From Prionace glauca (taxonomy: Eukaryota > Chordata > Chondrichthyes > Carcharhiniformes > Carcharhinidae): 64,000 nucleotides of DNA. Shown piece after piece: positions 10,296 through 19,178 of this stretch. Numbering within the stretch: position 1 is the stretch's first letter; every line of letters begins with the position of its first letter. The position numbers and the translations under genes are program-made. Under the pieces are notes generated by a model. It made no database searches and was not told the origin of the DNA. It worked only from the letters and a program-made list of their open reading frames with translations. The DNA is taken from NCBI GenBank assembly GCA_037974335.1, contig CM075760.1:7685432-7749431 (forward strand). The letters run 5' to 3'.

Positions 10296-10439
10296 CACAT
10301 CCTGAGTGTATACATCCTGAATTCTGCTAACCAAGACACTCCATATTATATACATCTGCAGAGCTCCTGGAGTGGACAGCATTAACTGTCTCAATCAGGG
10401 AGCTCATATTCCAATAATTCCACCTGATGGTTATCTGTA

Positions 10440-10910
10440 AAGTCTTTAAATATGTCTCTCTGCCACTTTCTGTGCTTCTCTCTCTCTCTCTCTTGCTCTC
10501 TCGCTCTCTCTCACTCACTCTGTCTTTTGCTCTTGTTGTTTCCATTTTACTCATTCAGTCTCACTCTTTCCCATTCACTCCCGCTCTCTGTCTCTATATC
10601 TGTTTCTCTCTGTTTCTGGTTATTTCCCTTTGCCTCACTTTTTGTCTCCCATTTTCCCTTCCTTTCCCTTTCCCTCTTTTATTTCCAGCTCCAGTTTGCC
10701 TTCTTCTGTCTCCCTTTCTCCTTCCCTGTATATCACCTTCGCCATTTTCTCCACTCTCTATCCCAGTCTCTCTCGCTCTGTGAGAGTCTCTCTGTCTCTG
10801 TTCTTTCTCTCTCTCTGTCCGTTTCTTTCTCTGTACCTGTTAGAAACTCTTTCAAACTCTGTTGTTCTCCATGTTTTTGTGTTTTTCCCTCTCTAAGCCA
10901 ATGTCTCACT
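10440..10910. repeat. Polypyrimidine (CT-rich) tract
   Basis: Nearly pure C/T on the plus strand over 450 bp, with CTCTCTCTCTCT cores near 10485 and 10800. The open frames rich in Ser, Leu, Phe and Pro are composition artefacts. It lies just downstream of the 3' end of G1. Confidence 0.85.
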
Positions 10911-11044
10911 ATCACTCTCACTGTTGCTAACACTGCCCCCTCTGTCTCTACCTGTAACTGTTTCTGCTTTGTGATGGTGTTTTGTTGTTTACAACATGAA
11001 TGCCCAAAAGAAAGAGTCAAGGGACTTATGGTTGCAGTTTCCTG

Positions 11045-11945
11045 TCAGGGTTTATTGAGTTGAAGAATTACAGTAAGGGGGTGGTTCAGGAGATCTTTTA
11101 ACTGCTGTCTGAAGTGAGTCTGTGTCACAGCATAAATGGCAGTATTTGTGCAGCAACTTGTGAGTTGCAGCATGAAGCCCAATTCCATAACAAAAAGGTG
11201 TAACCATACTGATTGATAGCCCAAATTATACATCCGAATCCATATGGTATAAACCATTAATATCAACCATAAGAGGATGAAATTGGCTGAGATAACAAAC
11301 AGTAAAATGATGGATTTTCTTTGACTCTCCATCTCTGGGTTACAAGGGTTCTCCCCACTGCTGTGAGCCCGGAGTCTCCTGCGGACTCTGCTGCTCACTA
11401 AAATGTGTCTGACGGTGAGAGCATTGAGCAGCAGAATCAGGGCGAATGGGACACACGGGGTTAGAATGTTGTGGAGGAACTCGATTGTTCCCCAGACCGG
11501 AGATTCTATAAGTTCCCAGGTGAACTGACAAAACCAGGGATTGTTCGCCAGCCCATATCGATTTAATAACATAAAATACCAGAAAATGTTCTTTAAACAG
11601 CTCAGCACTGTCACTGTTCCCAGAACCACAGCCGCCGATTTCTCAGTGCAATATTTACTTTTCAGCTTGGGGCAGCAAATGGCCACAAATCGATCAAGGT
11701 GAAAGTGACGGTGAACCAGACAGAACAGTCAGTGGCTGCATAAAGCAAGACGGCGTGGATGTTACACACGGGGACTGAGTACAGGAAATAAAACTGTTCC
11801 CAATAAACAATGGGAATGTGTCTCATTATCAGGTCAAGGATAACAACTAGCAGATCCCCCACTGACATCGCCACCAGGTAACGAGTGACACATTTGGACA
11901 GACCACAGTTTCTGCTTGTCAATGTCACAATTGTGATTATATTCA
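11045..11945 (-). pseudogene. G1: GPR139-like GPCR, main exon with one frameshift
   Basis: This exon encodes TM1 (second half) to TM7 of a rhodopsin-class receptor. The first frame (from 11945) reads NIITIVTLTSRNCGLSKC, AMSVGDLLVVILDLIMRH and VCNIHAVLLYAATDCSVWF. The second frame reads FVAICCPKLKSKYC, TEKSAAVVLGTVTVLSC, LTPCVPFALILLLNALTVRH and SCCTNTAIYAVTQTHFRQQL before a stop at 11045. Compared with G2 and G5, one T is missing in the codons just before the Asp-Arg-Phe motif at the end of TM3 (near 11697), which breaks the frame. The acceptor CTGACAG|TGAAT at 11945/11946 matches G2 and G5. No first exon is seen on the minus strand up to 15 kb. G2 is its closest paralogue. It could still be expressed if the indel is a sequencing error; otherwise a recent pseudogene. 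Confidence 0.85.
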
Positions 11946-12069
11946 CTGTCAGGAAGGAAGTAAAGAATAAAATTAGACATGATTCAGGGGGAATAAGTTA
12001 CCATTTAGACTGCAGGTGGAACATTTTTTTTAAATGTGCACACACACTGAATCAGTTACTTTTTTTATG

Positions 12070-12223
12070 ATCCAGCATATCTTTTGGAGTGTGAGGGGAA
12101 ACTGGAGCATCTGGAGGAAACCCACGTAGACACGGGTATAAGGTCCAAACTCGATACAGACAGTGACCCAAGCCTGGAATTGAACCCAGGTTCCTGATAC
12201 TGTGAGTCAGCACTGCTAACCAC
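12070..12223 (-). mobile_element. tRNA-headed SINE, left part, in the intron of G1
   Basis: Minus-strand SINE with B-box CCTGGGTTCAATTCC and body GTAGGTTTCCTCC-like sequence. It lies about 130 bp upstream of the G1 exon. G2 has the same SINE in the same orientation and at nearly the same distance (17573-17745), so the insertion predates the duplication. The head is split at CCAC (12220-12223) by a solo LTR and resumes at 14472. Confidence 0.8.
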
Positions 12224-12393
12224 AGTTATGGGAAAGCAGATTTTATGAAATTGGGCACACGATATGGAAGCAGAGTGGAGTTACACTCAGAGCCTCTCCA
12301 TTAAAAATCACAAAGTAACAGACACAGATTAGCAGGCAAGAGCATGCTTTTAGAATGCAAATGAGGGCGAGCACACAAGGGAAGCTGGACAGG
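12224..12393. mobile_element. Solo LTR of an LTR retrotransposon, left part
   Basis: Begins at the 4-bp repeat CCAC (12220-12223; again 14472-14475). With 14009-14471 it makes up an LTR-like unit of roughly 630 bp interrupted by a CR1. The family is not certain; a 4-bp target duplication would suit Ty3/gypsy. It is old enough to carry a second insertion. Confidence 0.45.
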
Positions 12394-12579
12394 ATCTATC
12401 CACGCTAACACCCTACCCCCAACTCCATGTCCCCTGACCTTCTGCAATAACCTCTTGTGAGGTACCTTGTCAAACGCCTTCTGAAAATCCAGAAAGACCA
12501 CATCCACCGGCTCTCCTCCATCCACTGCCCTAGACACATCCTCATAGAACTCCAGTAAATTTGTCAGACACGACTTCCC
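12394..12579 (-). mobile_element. CR1 family A segment in inverted orientation
   Basis: The reverse complement of this 186-bp block is almost identical to 12721-12907 of the plus-strand CR1 that follows, with one or two differences (for example AAGGTACCTCAC versus AAGGGACCTCAC). It encodes SRAVDGGEPVDVVFLDF, FDKVPHKRLLQKVRGHG on the minus strand. The two arms are separated by 141 bp and could form a long hairpin. Classical twin-priming gives non-overlapping 5' inversions, so this overlap is unusual. Confidence 0.85.
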
Positions 12580-12589
12580 CAGGCAAAAG

Positions 12590-14008
12590 GCGGGGAATTA
12601 TAGGCCGGTTAGTTTAACGTCTGTGGTAGGTAAAATGTTAGAAACCGTCATTAAGGAGGAAATAGCGAGGCATCTTGAGGGGAATTGCTTGATAGGGCGG
12701 ACGCAACACGGTTTCATTAAAGGGAAGTCGTGTCTGACAAATTTACTGGAGTTCTATGAGGATGTGTCTAGGGCAGTGGATGGAGGAGAGCCGGTGGATG
12801 TGGTCTTTCTGGATTTTCAGAAGGCGTTTGACAAGGGACCTCACAAGAGGTTATTGCAGAAGGTCAGGGGACATGGAGTTGGGGGTAGGGTGTTAGCGTG
12901 GATAGAGGATTGGTTGTCAAATAGGAGGCAGAGAGTGGGGGTCAATGGATGCTATTCGGATTGGCGGTTGGTGACTAGTGGGGTGCCCCAGGGGTCGGTG
13001 CTGGGGCCTCAGCTATTTACCATTTATATAGATGATCTGGAGGAGGGAACCGAGTGCAGGGTGTCGAAATTTGCTGATGACACCAAGATTGGGGGAAAGG
13101 CAAATTGTGCGGAGGGTGTGGAGAGTCTGCAGAAGGATCTAGATAGGCTGGGCGAATGGGCCAGGAAATGGCAAATGGAATTTAATGTTGGCAAGTGTGA
13201 GGTGGTCCACTTTGGTAGGAGGAATGGTAGGAAGGACTATTACTTACGGGGCGAAAAACTGCAGCAGGCGACGGTGCAGAGGGACCTCGGGGTCCTTGTG
13301 CATGAGTCGCAAAAACCCAGCTTGCAGGTGCAGCAGGTGGTCAGGAAGGCGAATGGGATGCTGGCCTTCATAGCGAAGGGGATTGAATATAAAAGTAGGG
13401 AGGTCTTGCTGCAGCTGTATAGGGCATTGGTGAGGCCGCAGCTGGAGTACTGTGTGCAGTTTTGGGCGCCGCACCTGCGCAAGGATGTTTTGGCCCTGGA
13501 GGGAGTGCAGAGGAGGTTTACTCGGCTGATACCGGAGTTGAGGGGATTGAGCTATGAGGAGAGGCTGAATAAACTAGGCTTGTACTCGTTAGAGTTTAGA
13601 AGAATGAGGGGAGATCTCATTGAGACGTATAAGATGATGAATGGGATGGATAGGATAGAGGTGGAGAGACTGTTCCCGCTCAAAAAAGACAGTAGGACTA
13701 GGGGGCACAGCCTCAAGATAAAGGGGGGGCGGTTTAGAACAGAGTTGAGGAGGAACTTCTTCACTCAAAGGGTGGTGAATCTTTGGAATTCTCTGCCCGT
13801 TGAAGTGGTGGAGGCTGCCTCGCTAAATATTTTTAAGAAACGGGTTGATGGGTTTTTGATAAGAGAAGGGATTAAGGGTTATGGGGAGAGGGCGGGAAGG
13901 TGGAGCTGAGTCACGACAGATCAGCCATGATCTTATTGAATGGCGGGGCAGGCTCGAAGGGCCAGATGGCCTACTCCTGCTCCTATTTCTTATGTTCTTA
14001 TGTTCTTA
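12590..14008 (+). mobile_element. CR1 LINE family A, 5'-truncated with intact reverse-transcriptase frame
   Basis: A 428-residue open frame (12623-13909) covers most of the reverse transcriptase: GRTQHGFIKGKSCLTNLLEF, LDFQKAFDKGPHKRL, TSGVPQGSVLGPQLF, FADDTKIGGKANC and the C-terminal block ELRRNFFTQRVVNLWNSLP. The frame ends in a normal stop and is followed by a 3' tail of TTCTTATG repeats. No internal stop is present, so this is a young copy. The 5' half of ORF2 (endonuclease) and ORF1 are missing. It sits inside a solo LTR, itself inside a SINE in the G1 intron. A copy of this family occurs antisense at 26752, 28737 and 54945. Confidence 0.95.
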
Positions 14009-14471
14009 AACACATCCAACACCCCATCAAAATCAGCACTTCTAAAACAGTCAAACAACCCATGGAGACACCTAAAATTAGCATAGTAAAGGAAACTCCC
14101 TGGCCCCTCAAAATTCTTTTGAGATCAATGACACACCTTCTGGTTCAAGCCTCAGACATTCTAGACCATTAATAACCAATCAGACAAAAACGATTAACAC
14201 ACACTTAAAACAATTGCCCCAGCACTCGAAAACATTGAAACAGGATGGCTGAAGTCAAATACTGTAAATAAAGTATTAGCATTTGAATCGCATACTATAC
14301 CGAAGATCGGGTATAACTGTAGCCCGAGACGGTGGGTGTTTAGTATGCTTTCGGGACAGTCCGATTGTATGTCCTGACTGCACCTCCGTCGATGGAAAAT
14401 AAAATAAAGCTGTGCCGTTATTGAACTACAGTCTGAGGCCGTAATGGTCGTTTCACCCACTCACACTAACA
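14009..14471. mobile_element. Solo LTR of an LTR retrotransposon, right part
   Basis: Contains two overlapping polyadenylation signals (AATAAAATAAAG near 14400) about 70 bp before its end, which is CACACTAACA, and is followed by the repeat CCAC. These are LTR-like traits. No internal retroviral genes are present. The unit has been split by a CR1 insertion. Confidence 0.45.
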
Positions 14472-14497
14472 CCACTGTGCTACTATGATGCTCCATG
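14472..14497 (-). mobile_element. tRNA-headed SINE, right part (5' end of head)
   Basis: CCACTGTGCTACTATGATGC is the reverse complement of the tRNA-like 5' end of the SINE interrupted at 12223. Confidence 0.6.
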
Positions 14498-14504
14498 GTT
14501 GGTA

Positions 14505-14825
14505 CAAAATGGGATACATTTTGGAAAGAGTTTTCGGGGGCCCTCAAAATTGACCCTCACCAACTCTAGGTAAATAGTCTTTCTACCTTGTGGGGGATTT
14601 GGAGTGTGAGAAGGCTGTGGGGGTAACTCTGACAGAAAATTCGGAGTGGAGTCCTGAAGACAGTAATCTGTCACCTTTCAGATAGCTACTGGCAAGCCCT
14701 GCAGCAGAGCTGCTACCAAACAGTGCTGGTTTCACCCTTTCCTCTGGACACTACCAGCAGTTGGCAGAGAGAGATCCTCATGCCTCGACTGTTCAGAATC
14801 TCTCTAATATTTACAAATGACTACA
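14505..14825 (+). repeat. Arm of an inverted duplication (partner 17235-17545)
   Basis: Read forward, this block matches the reverse complement of 17235-17545: shared words include AAAGAG, GGATTTGGAG, CGGAGTGGAGTCCTG, ACCAAACAGTG, TGGTTT, CACCCTTTCCTCTGGACA and GGCAGAG..GAGATCCT. With the G1/G2 exons and the shared SINE it defines an old inverted duplication. Similarity stops near 14825. Confidence 0.7.
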
Positions 14826-15085
14826 CCCTGTAGGGAAGACCACAGCATTGTGACCATTGTTCGCACAACACTGGAAGAAATAGTAATCTCACACTCGAAT
14901 GACACAGAGGGTTTGCTTTTAAAGCATCAGGGTTCAGTGTGTCGCTACCTTTCATAGTGCCCAGTGTATTATTTTTGCTGCCCCACTATGACCTCCTGGA
15001 CACGAGGTGGACCTCCACCTGTGGAATAAAGACAAAAATATTAATCTTACAGCCTGCCTTTCCGGTGTCTCCCGAGGTTTAACCC
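14826..15085. other. Unannotated spacer
   Basis: No match to the opposite duplication arm and no coding signal. Confidence 0.35.
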
Positions 15086-15089
15086 TATT

Positions 15090-15225
15090 TAATCGACCCT
15101 ACCATATCCCTCCATTCTCGTTTCACTCATGTGCCTATCTAACTGCATCTTAAACGAGTCCAACGTTCCTGCCTCCACCACCCTACTCGCTAGCGCGTTC
15201 CAGACCCCCACAACTCATGTCTGCT
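15090..15225 (-). mobile_element. CR1 LINE fragment (minus), family D
   Basis: CTAACTGCATCTTAAACGAG and TCCAGACCCCCACAACTC match the antisense ORF2 C-terminal region of CR1 copies such as that near 55900. Short and degraded. Confidence 0.45.
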
Positions 15226-15432
15226 CTCCATTATTTCCAACTTCCAATACTTCCCTGAACCTCAACACCCCATCTAGGCTGTAAATTCTCTTCTTTGCGT
15301 GTAAAAAGTGTTGGATTGAACAGGGTGAGGTGAAGCTGTTTGTTTAGTGACTGTAATTGATGTGAGTCTCCATGGATCTGATTAGTGTGCCTGGAGGGAT
15401 TTCCCCCTTCGAATAATAAGGGATTCCGTTCA

Positions 15433-15907
15433 ATGTGTTGTCCCATTGATTCAGCGGGAGCGTCAACTCCAACACTAACAGCGATCAGCGGCTGTGGAGA
15501 CAGAGGGAGCGAGAGGAGAGATCAGAATCTGGGAGCAATGGCCCAGAATGTTCCAACAGTGGATCAGAATCTGGGGACAATGACCCAGAGTATTCCAACA
15601 ATTGATCGGAATCTGGGAACAATGACCCAGAGTGTTCCAACAATTGATCGGAATCTGGGAACAATGACCCAGAGTGTTCCAACAATTGATCGGAATCTGG
15701 GAACAATGACCCAGAGTGTTCCAACAATTGATCGGAATCTGGGAACAATGGATTGGAAGTTTCCATTCATGCCCGAGGGAATACACTATTGGATTTATTT
15801 GTTTACCTTCGATAATTGGAGGATGCCATTCGGTGTTCGGATTGAAAGTCTACTGAAGGTGATTCAGTTCGTTTACTATCCCATCTTGGCGATTATTGGA
15901 GTTCCGG
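15433..15907 (+). pseudogene. G2 exon 1: repeat-bearing N-terminus and start of TM1
   Basis: The first exon of a GPR139-like receptor whose second exon (17860-18323) is truncated. ATG 15433 is the best start in frame. The exon reads MCCPIDSAGASTP, then five 14-residue units (IDRNLGTMTQSVPT), then FPFMPEGIHYW, and the first half of TM1, LKVIQFVYYPILAIIGVP. It ends at a strong donor, CCGG|GTAAGTCC, at 15907/15908, phase 1. Joining G to the TG of exon 2 restores Val in GVPVNIITIV. A later start at the ATG of MDWKFPFM (15748) would leave the repeats untranslated. Sequence around this exon (15290-15907) is similar to 47340-47918, the first exon of G5. Confidence 0.75.
15520..15759 (+). repeat. 42-bp coding tandem repeat in G2 exon 1
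   Basis: Five full units and a partial sixth of GATCGGAATCTGGGAACAAT, GACCCAGAGTGTTCCAACAATT. Units three to five are identical. Each unit is 14 codons, so copy-number change preserves the frame. The homologous repeat in G5 (47573-47782) has the same period. Confidence 0.95.
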
Positions 15908-16421
15908 GTAAGTCCCTGTCTGGAATTGTAACAGTCCGACTGCCACTGGAATCGGAGCAGGCAGGGGTCAGAGCATGGGAAGGTCTCTTGAACACGGGTA
16001 GGATTTTGCAGTTTTCGGAAAAGTGAGGCTGTGAAGTTCTGTCCCCAGTTCCTAATTCTAGAAAGGCTGTTTAACTGTATTGATTTCCTTGTCATTTACT
16101 GTACTGGGTTTGCTGCTCTTGTTGTTTCTGTTGAATCCCTATATCCAGTTATTAATTCTTTCAGCCGCTGACAATTGTCTCAGGGCCTATGGGCTAGGGT
16201 GTCTTCTGTGTGTTGTGACTATCCATAGACATGTGACCTAACACTAATCCTTTGTGAGAAAAATATAAAGCAGAATCGTTTTTTACCATCTACATGTAAC
16301 GCCAGCTCACTGCCAATTGCCCACCCAGTCACCACGCTGCAGAATGCATTTTATTGATCATGTTTGCACAGCAGGATCTCAAGAGAAAACATGTTTCGTA
16401 TTGAAATTCATTCATCAATGT
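15908..16421. other. G2 intron, first part
   Basis: Intronic sequence after the donor. No repeat or coding signal recognised. Confidence 0.4.
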
Positions 16422-16705
16422 CACAAGTATGCAAACATTAACACTGCAATGAAGTTGCTATAAAAATCCCCGAGTTTCCACGCTCCGGCACCTGTTCAGG
16501 TACACTGAGGGAGTATTTAGCACGACCAATGCATCAAACCATCACAACTTTCAGATTTTTGGGGGAAACCGGAGCACCTGGAGGAAACCCACGCAGACAC
16601 AGTGGGAACGAGTAGACTCTGCACACTCAGTAGCCAAGCCTGAAATTGAACCAGGGAGCATAGTGCTATGAGGCAACAACACTGTCCCATGCACCACCAC
16701 AAACT
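16422..16705 (-). mobile_element. tRNA-headed SINE (minus), long form, in the G2 intron
   Basis: Same layout as 3988-4275: ACATTAACACTGCAATGAAG near 16436, TACACTGAGGGAG near 16500, GGAAACCCACGCAGACAC near 16583, tRNA-like head near 16640-16700. Its sequence is fairly diverged. Confidence 0.7.
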
Positions 16706-16876
16706 TTCCTGGAGTCACAGAAACACTAACATACATGTATTAATAGAAACATTTACTGATAGAAGCAATCAGATTTAGACACTTACTCCCACTCTCACAC
16801 AAATTCAGAAGCCAAAATTGTTGTAAGCCTCCGGAATAACACACACTTAGGAGCACTCATCAGGTACTCTGGTGCT

Positions 16877-16922
16877 CACACAGACACACACACACACAGA
16901 CACACACACACACAGACACATG
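16877..16922. repeat. CA microsatellite
   Basis: CACACACACAGACACACACA-type run. Confidence 0.9.
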
Positions 16923-17234
16923 CATAGGAATAATGGTGTTAATGGCTGAGCTGTCGTTGAAAAACATGAGTCGGCGTTACAGGGTTGACTGTAATGTCAG
17001 AGAGATGGGATTTTGGACCTGTTGTGGATGTAGTGAACTGTAGTGGATCCAGGAAATCTGGGAAGCCGGAACTGATTCATGCCATGACTAACCTTTTCAT
17101 GCATTTCATAATATTGGATGTCGGAGTCACAGGATGAGAGTCATTAGGCAGCTTGCTTGGCTTTTCCTTTGCTACTGGCCTTTGTTTGAGTTTTTACCTG
17201 GTGCATATATTGACAACATTCCTGCCATGAGAGG
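16923..17234. other. G2 intron, unannotated
   Basis: Nothing recognised; no match to the G1 arm. Confidence 0.35.
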
Positions 17235-17545
17235 ACTCATGGAGATGTAAATCTAATAGAGATTCTGCGCTTCAGGGCATCAGGATCTCCCTCTGCCAAA
17301 TGTTAGTATTGTCCAGAGGAAAGGGTCAAACCAACACTGTTTGGTACCAGCTCTGTTGCGGGAGTTGTCAGTGAGCTGTCTGAGAGACAACAGATTACCA
17401 CCTACAGGACTCCACTCCGCATCTTCTGTTAGGGTTTACTGCCTCATCCTTCTTACCCTCCAAATCCTTCACAGGCAGAGGGGATATTTACCTGTAGCTG
17501 AGTGAGGGATAACGTTGAGAACTCCCTGGAAAGCTCTTTCCCAAA
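17235..17545 (-). repeat. Arm of an inverted duplication (partner 14505-14825)
   Basis: Reverse complement matches 14505-14825 across about 300 bp with many substitutions and small indels. It lies between the G2 exons just as its partner lies upstream of the G1 exon. Confidence 0.7.
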
Positions 17546-17572
17546 TGTTAACGTTGTGTCACTACCAAGGAG

Positions 17573-17745
17573 CAGTACGGTGGCATAGTGGTTAGTACTG
17601 CTGACTCATAGCATCAGAAACCTGGGTTCAGTTCCATTTTTGGGTCATTGTCTGTGTTGAGTTTGTACATTCTCTCTGTGTCTGTACAGGTTTACTCTAG
17701 ATGCTCTACTTTCCCCTCACACTCCGAAAGACGTACTGGCTTAAA
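17573..17745 (+). mobile_element. tRNA-headed SINE (plus) in the G2 intron, shared with G1
   Basis: GGTGGCATAGTGGTTAGTAC (A box), CCTGGGTTCAGTTCC (B box), then the body to TCACACTCCGAAAGACG. Orientation relative to the gene and distance to the exon (about 115 bp) match the G1 copy, so both descend from a single insertion. Confidence 0.8.
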
Positions 17746-17859
17746 AAATGTATTCCAATTGTTGTGATAATGTACTTTTAAAAAAAACATCGTAAGTCTA
17801 AATGGCAATTCCTTCCATTGAATCATATCTAATTTTATTCTGTATTTCCTTCCTGACAG

Positions 17860-18323
17860 TGAACATAATCACAATTGTGACACTGAGGAGCAGAAACTGT
17901 GGTCTGTCCAAATGTGTCACTCATTACCTGGTGGCGATGTCAGTGGGGGATCTGCTGGTCATTATCCTCGACCTGATATTGAGACACATTCCCATTGTTT
18001 ATCGCGACCACTTATATTTCCTACACTCGTTCCCCGTGTGTAACATCCATGCCGTCCTGCTTTATGGAGCCACTGACTGTTCTGTCTGGTTCACCGTCAC
18101 TTTCACCTTTGATCGATTTGTGGCCATTTGTTGTCCGAAGCTGAGAAGTAAATATTGCACTGAGAAATCGGCGTCTGTGGTTCTGGGAACAGTGACAGTG
18201 CTGAGCTGTTTAAAGAACATTGTCTGGTATTTTATGTTATGAAATACATATGGGCTGCGGAACCTCCCCTGGTTTTGTGACTTCACAGATGGTTTTATGT
18301 ACTCTCTGGTCTGGGGAACAATC
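17860..18323 (+). pseudogene. G2 exon 2: GPR139-like GPCR truncated after TM4
   Basis: After the acceptor CTTCCTGACAG the exon reads NIITIVTLRSRNCGLSKC, AMSVGDLLVIILDLILRH, VCNIHAVLLYGATDCSVWF, FTFDRFVAICCPKLRSKYC and VLGTVTVLSCLKNIVWYFML, then a TGA at 18240. Recognisable receptor sequence continues to about 18323 (LPWFCDFTDG, SLVWGTI) and stops abruptly where a SINE fragment begins. TM5-TM7 are absent from the following 10 kb, so no complete receptor can be made. G1 keeps the missing part. Exon 1 is still open and its donor is good, so a shortened transcript could exist. Confidence 0.85.
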
Positions 18324-18432
18324 AATCAGCCTAAAAGCACATTTTTGGGATGTGGGAGGAAACCGGAGCACCCGGAGGAAACCCACGCAACCATGGGGAG
18401 AACGCACAAACTCCCACGGACACAGGCCCAAA
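18324..18432 (-). mobile_element. SINE fragment (minus) at the G2 truncation point
   Basis: TGTGGGAGGAAACCGGAGCA and CCCGGAGGAAACCCACGCAA belong to the antisense body of the tRNA-headed SINE. Both ends are truncated. It abuts the last GPCR codons and may mark a deletion joint. Confidence 0.7.
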
Positions 18433-18754
18433 TCCATGTGTCCACACAGCAACAGAAATAGTCTCTGAGCTGTCATGTTGCCCTTGAGATGGTCCAGTTT
18501 AAGCACACCAACGACATGAAGCAGTAGGCAACTCCCGAAGCACATCCAAGAGCAGCCCACTACAACCTGCCGCATGCATGCCCCTTGCTTGTCAACAAGG
18601 TGGACTTAAATGCCTGTGGAGACAAAATTTCATTATTAAACAGGCGAAGACTTTACATCCCTGAGGCAAAAACGGAATCCCAAGCCTACAATGTCCAGTA
18701 AGGCCTGCTATATCCCCCTACATGTAGACAAAGTAGTCCCTGTCAGTGTTTGAA
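18433..18754. other. Unannotated spacer
   Basis: No GPCR continuation, repeat or gene recognised. Confidence 0.35.
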
Positions 18755-18862
18755 GTCTCATAACACCAAATTAAAGTCCAATAGATTTATTTGATAGCAC
18801 AAACCACTAGCTTTCGGAGCGCTGACCCTTTATCAGGCGAATGGGAGTTCTGTCTGTACCAG
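18755..18862. mobile_element. Penelope-like element terminal repeat fragment
   Basis: AAGTCTCATAACACCAAATT, AAGTCCAATAGATTTATTTG, CTAGCTTTCGGAGCG and TTATCAGGCGAATGG correspond in order to the terminal repeat of the element at 2599-2705. Confidence 0.6.
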
Positions 18863-18949
18863 GATATGGTGTCGTTTGTAAAAACGGAGCGCTGACTGCT
18901 AGGTTCAACCCGGTCGAACCAGCCTGCTCATGTTGGGAGCTCTGACGCT

Positions 18950-19178
18950 CTTTACTCCGAGGGTAGTTCTTTACTCAGAGGGTAGTAAGGGTGTGGAATG
19001 CCCTGCCTGCAGCAGTTGTGGACTCGCCAACTTTAAGGGCGTTCAAATGGTCAGTGGATAGGCATATGGATAACTTTGGAATAGTTTAGGTTAGACGGTC
19101 ATTAGATTGGTTCCACTGGTCGGCGCAACATCGAGGGCCGAAGGGCCTGTACTGCGCTGTAATGTTCTATGTTCTATG
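18950..19178 (+). mobile_element. CR1 LINE family B 3' end (plus)
   Basis: Encodes the last ORF2 codons (VWNALPAAVVDSPTLRAFK) and ends in GTAATGTTCTATGTTCTATG. Truncated at its 5' side. Confidence 0.85.

Noticed and set aside
10427-11063. Ser/Leu/Phe-rich frames
   Set aside because: Encoded by a CT-rich simple sequence; no domain.
7390-13909. Reverse-transcriptase frames considered as host genes
   Set aside because: They are 5'-truncated CR1 LINEs: CR1 motifs, octamer-type 3' ends and many copies.
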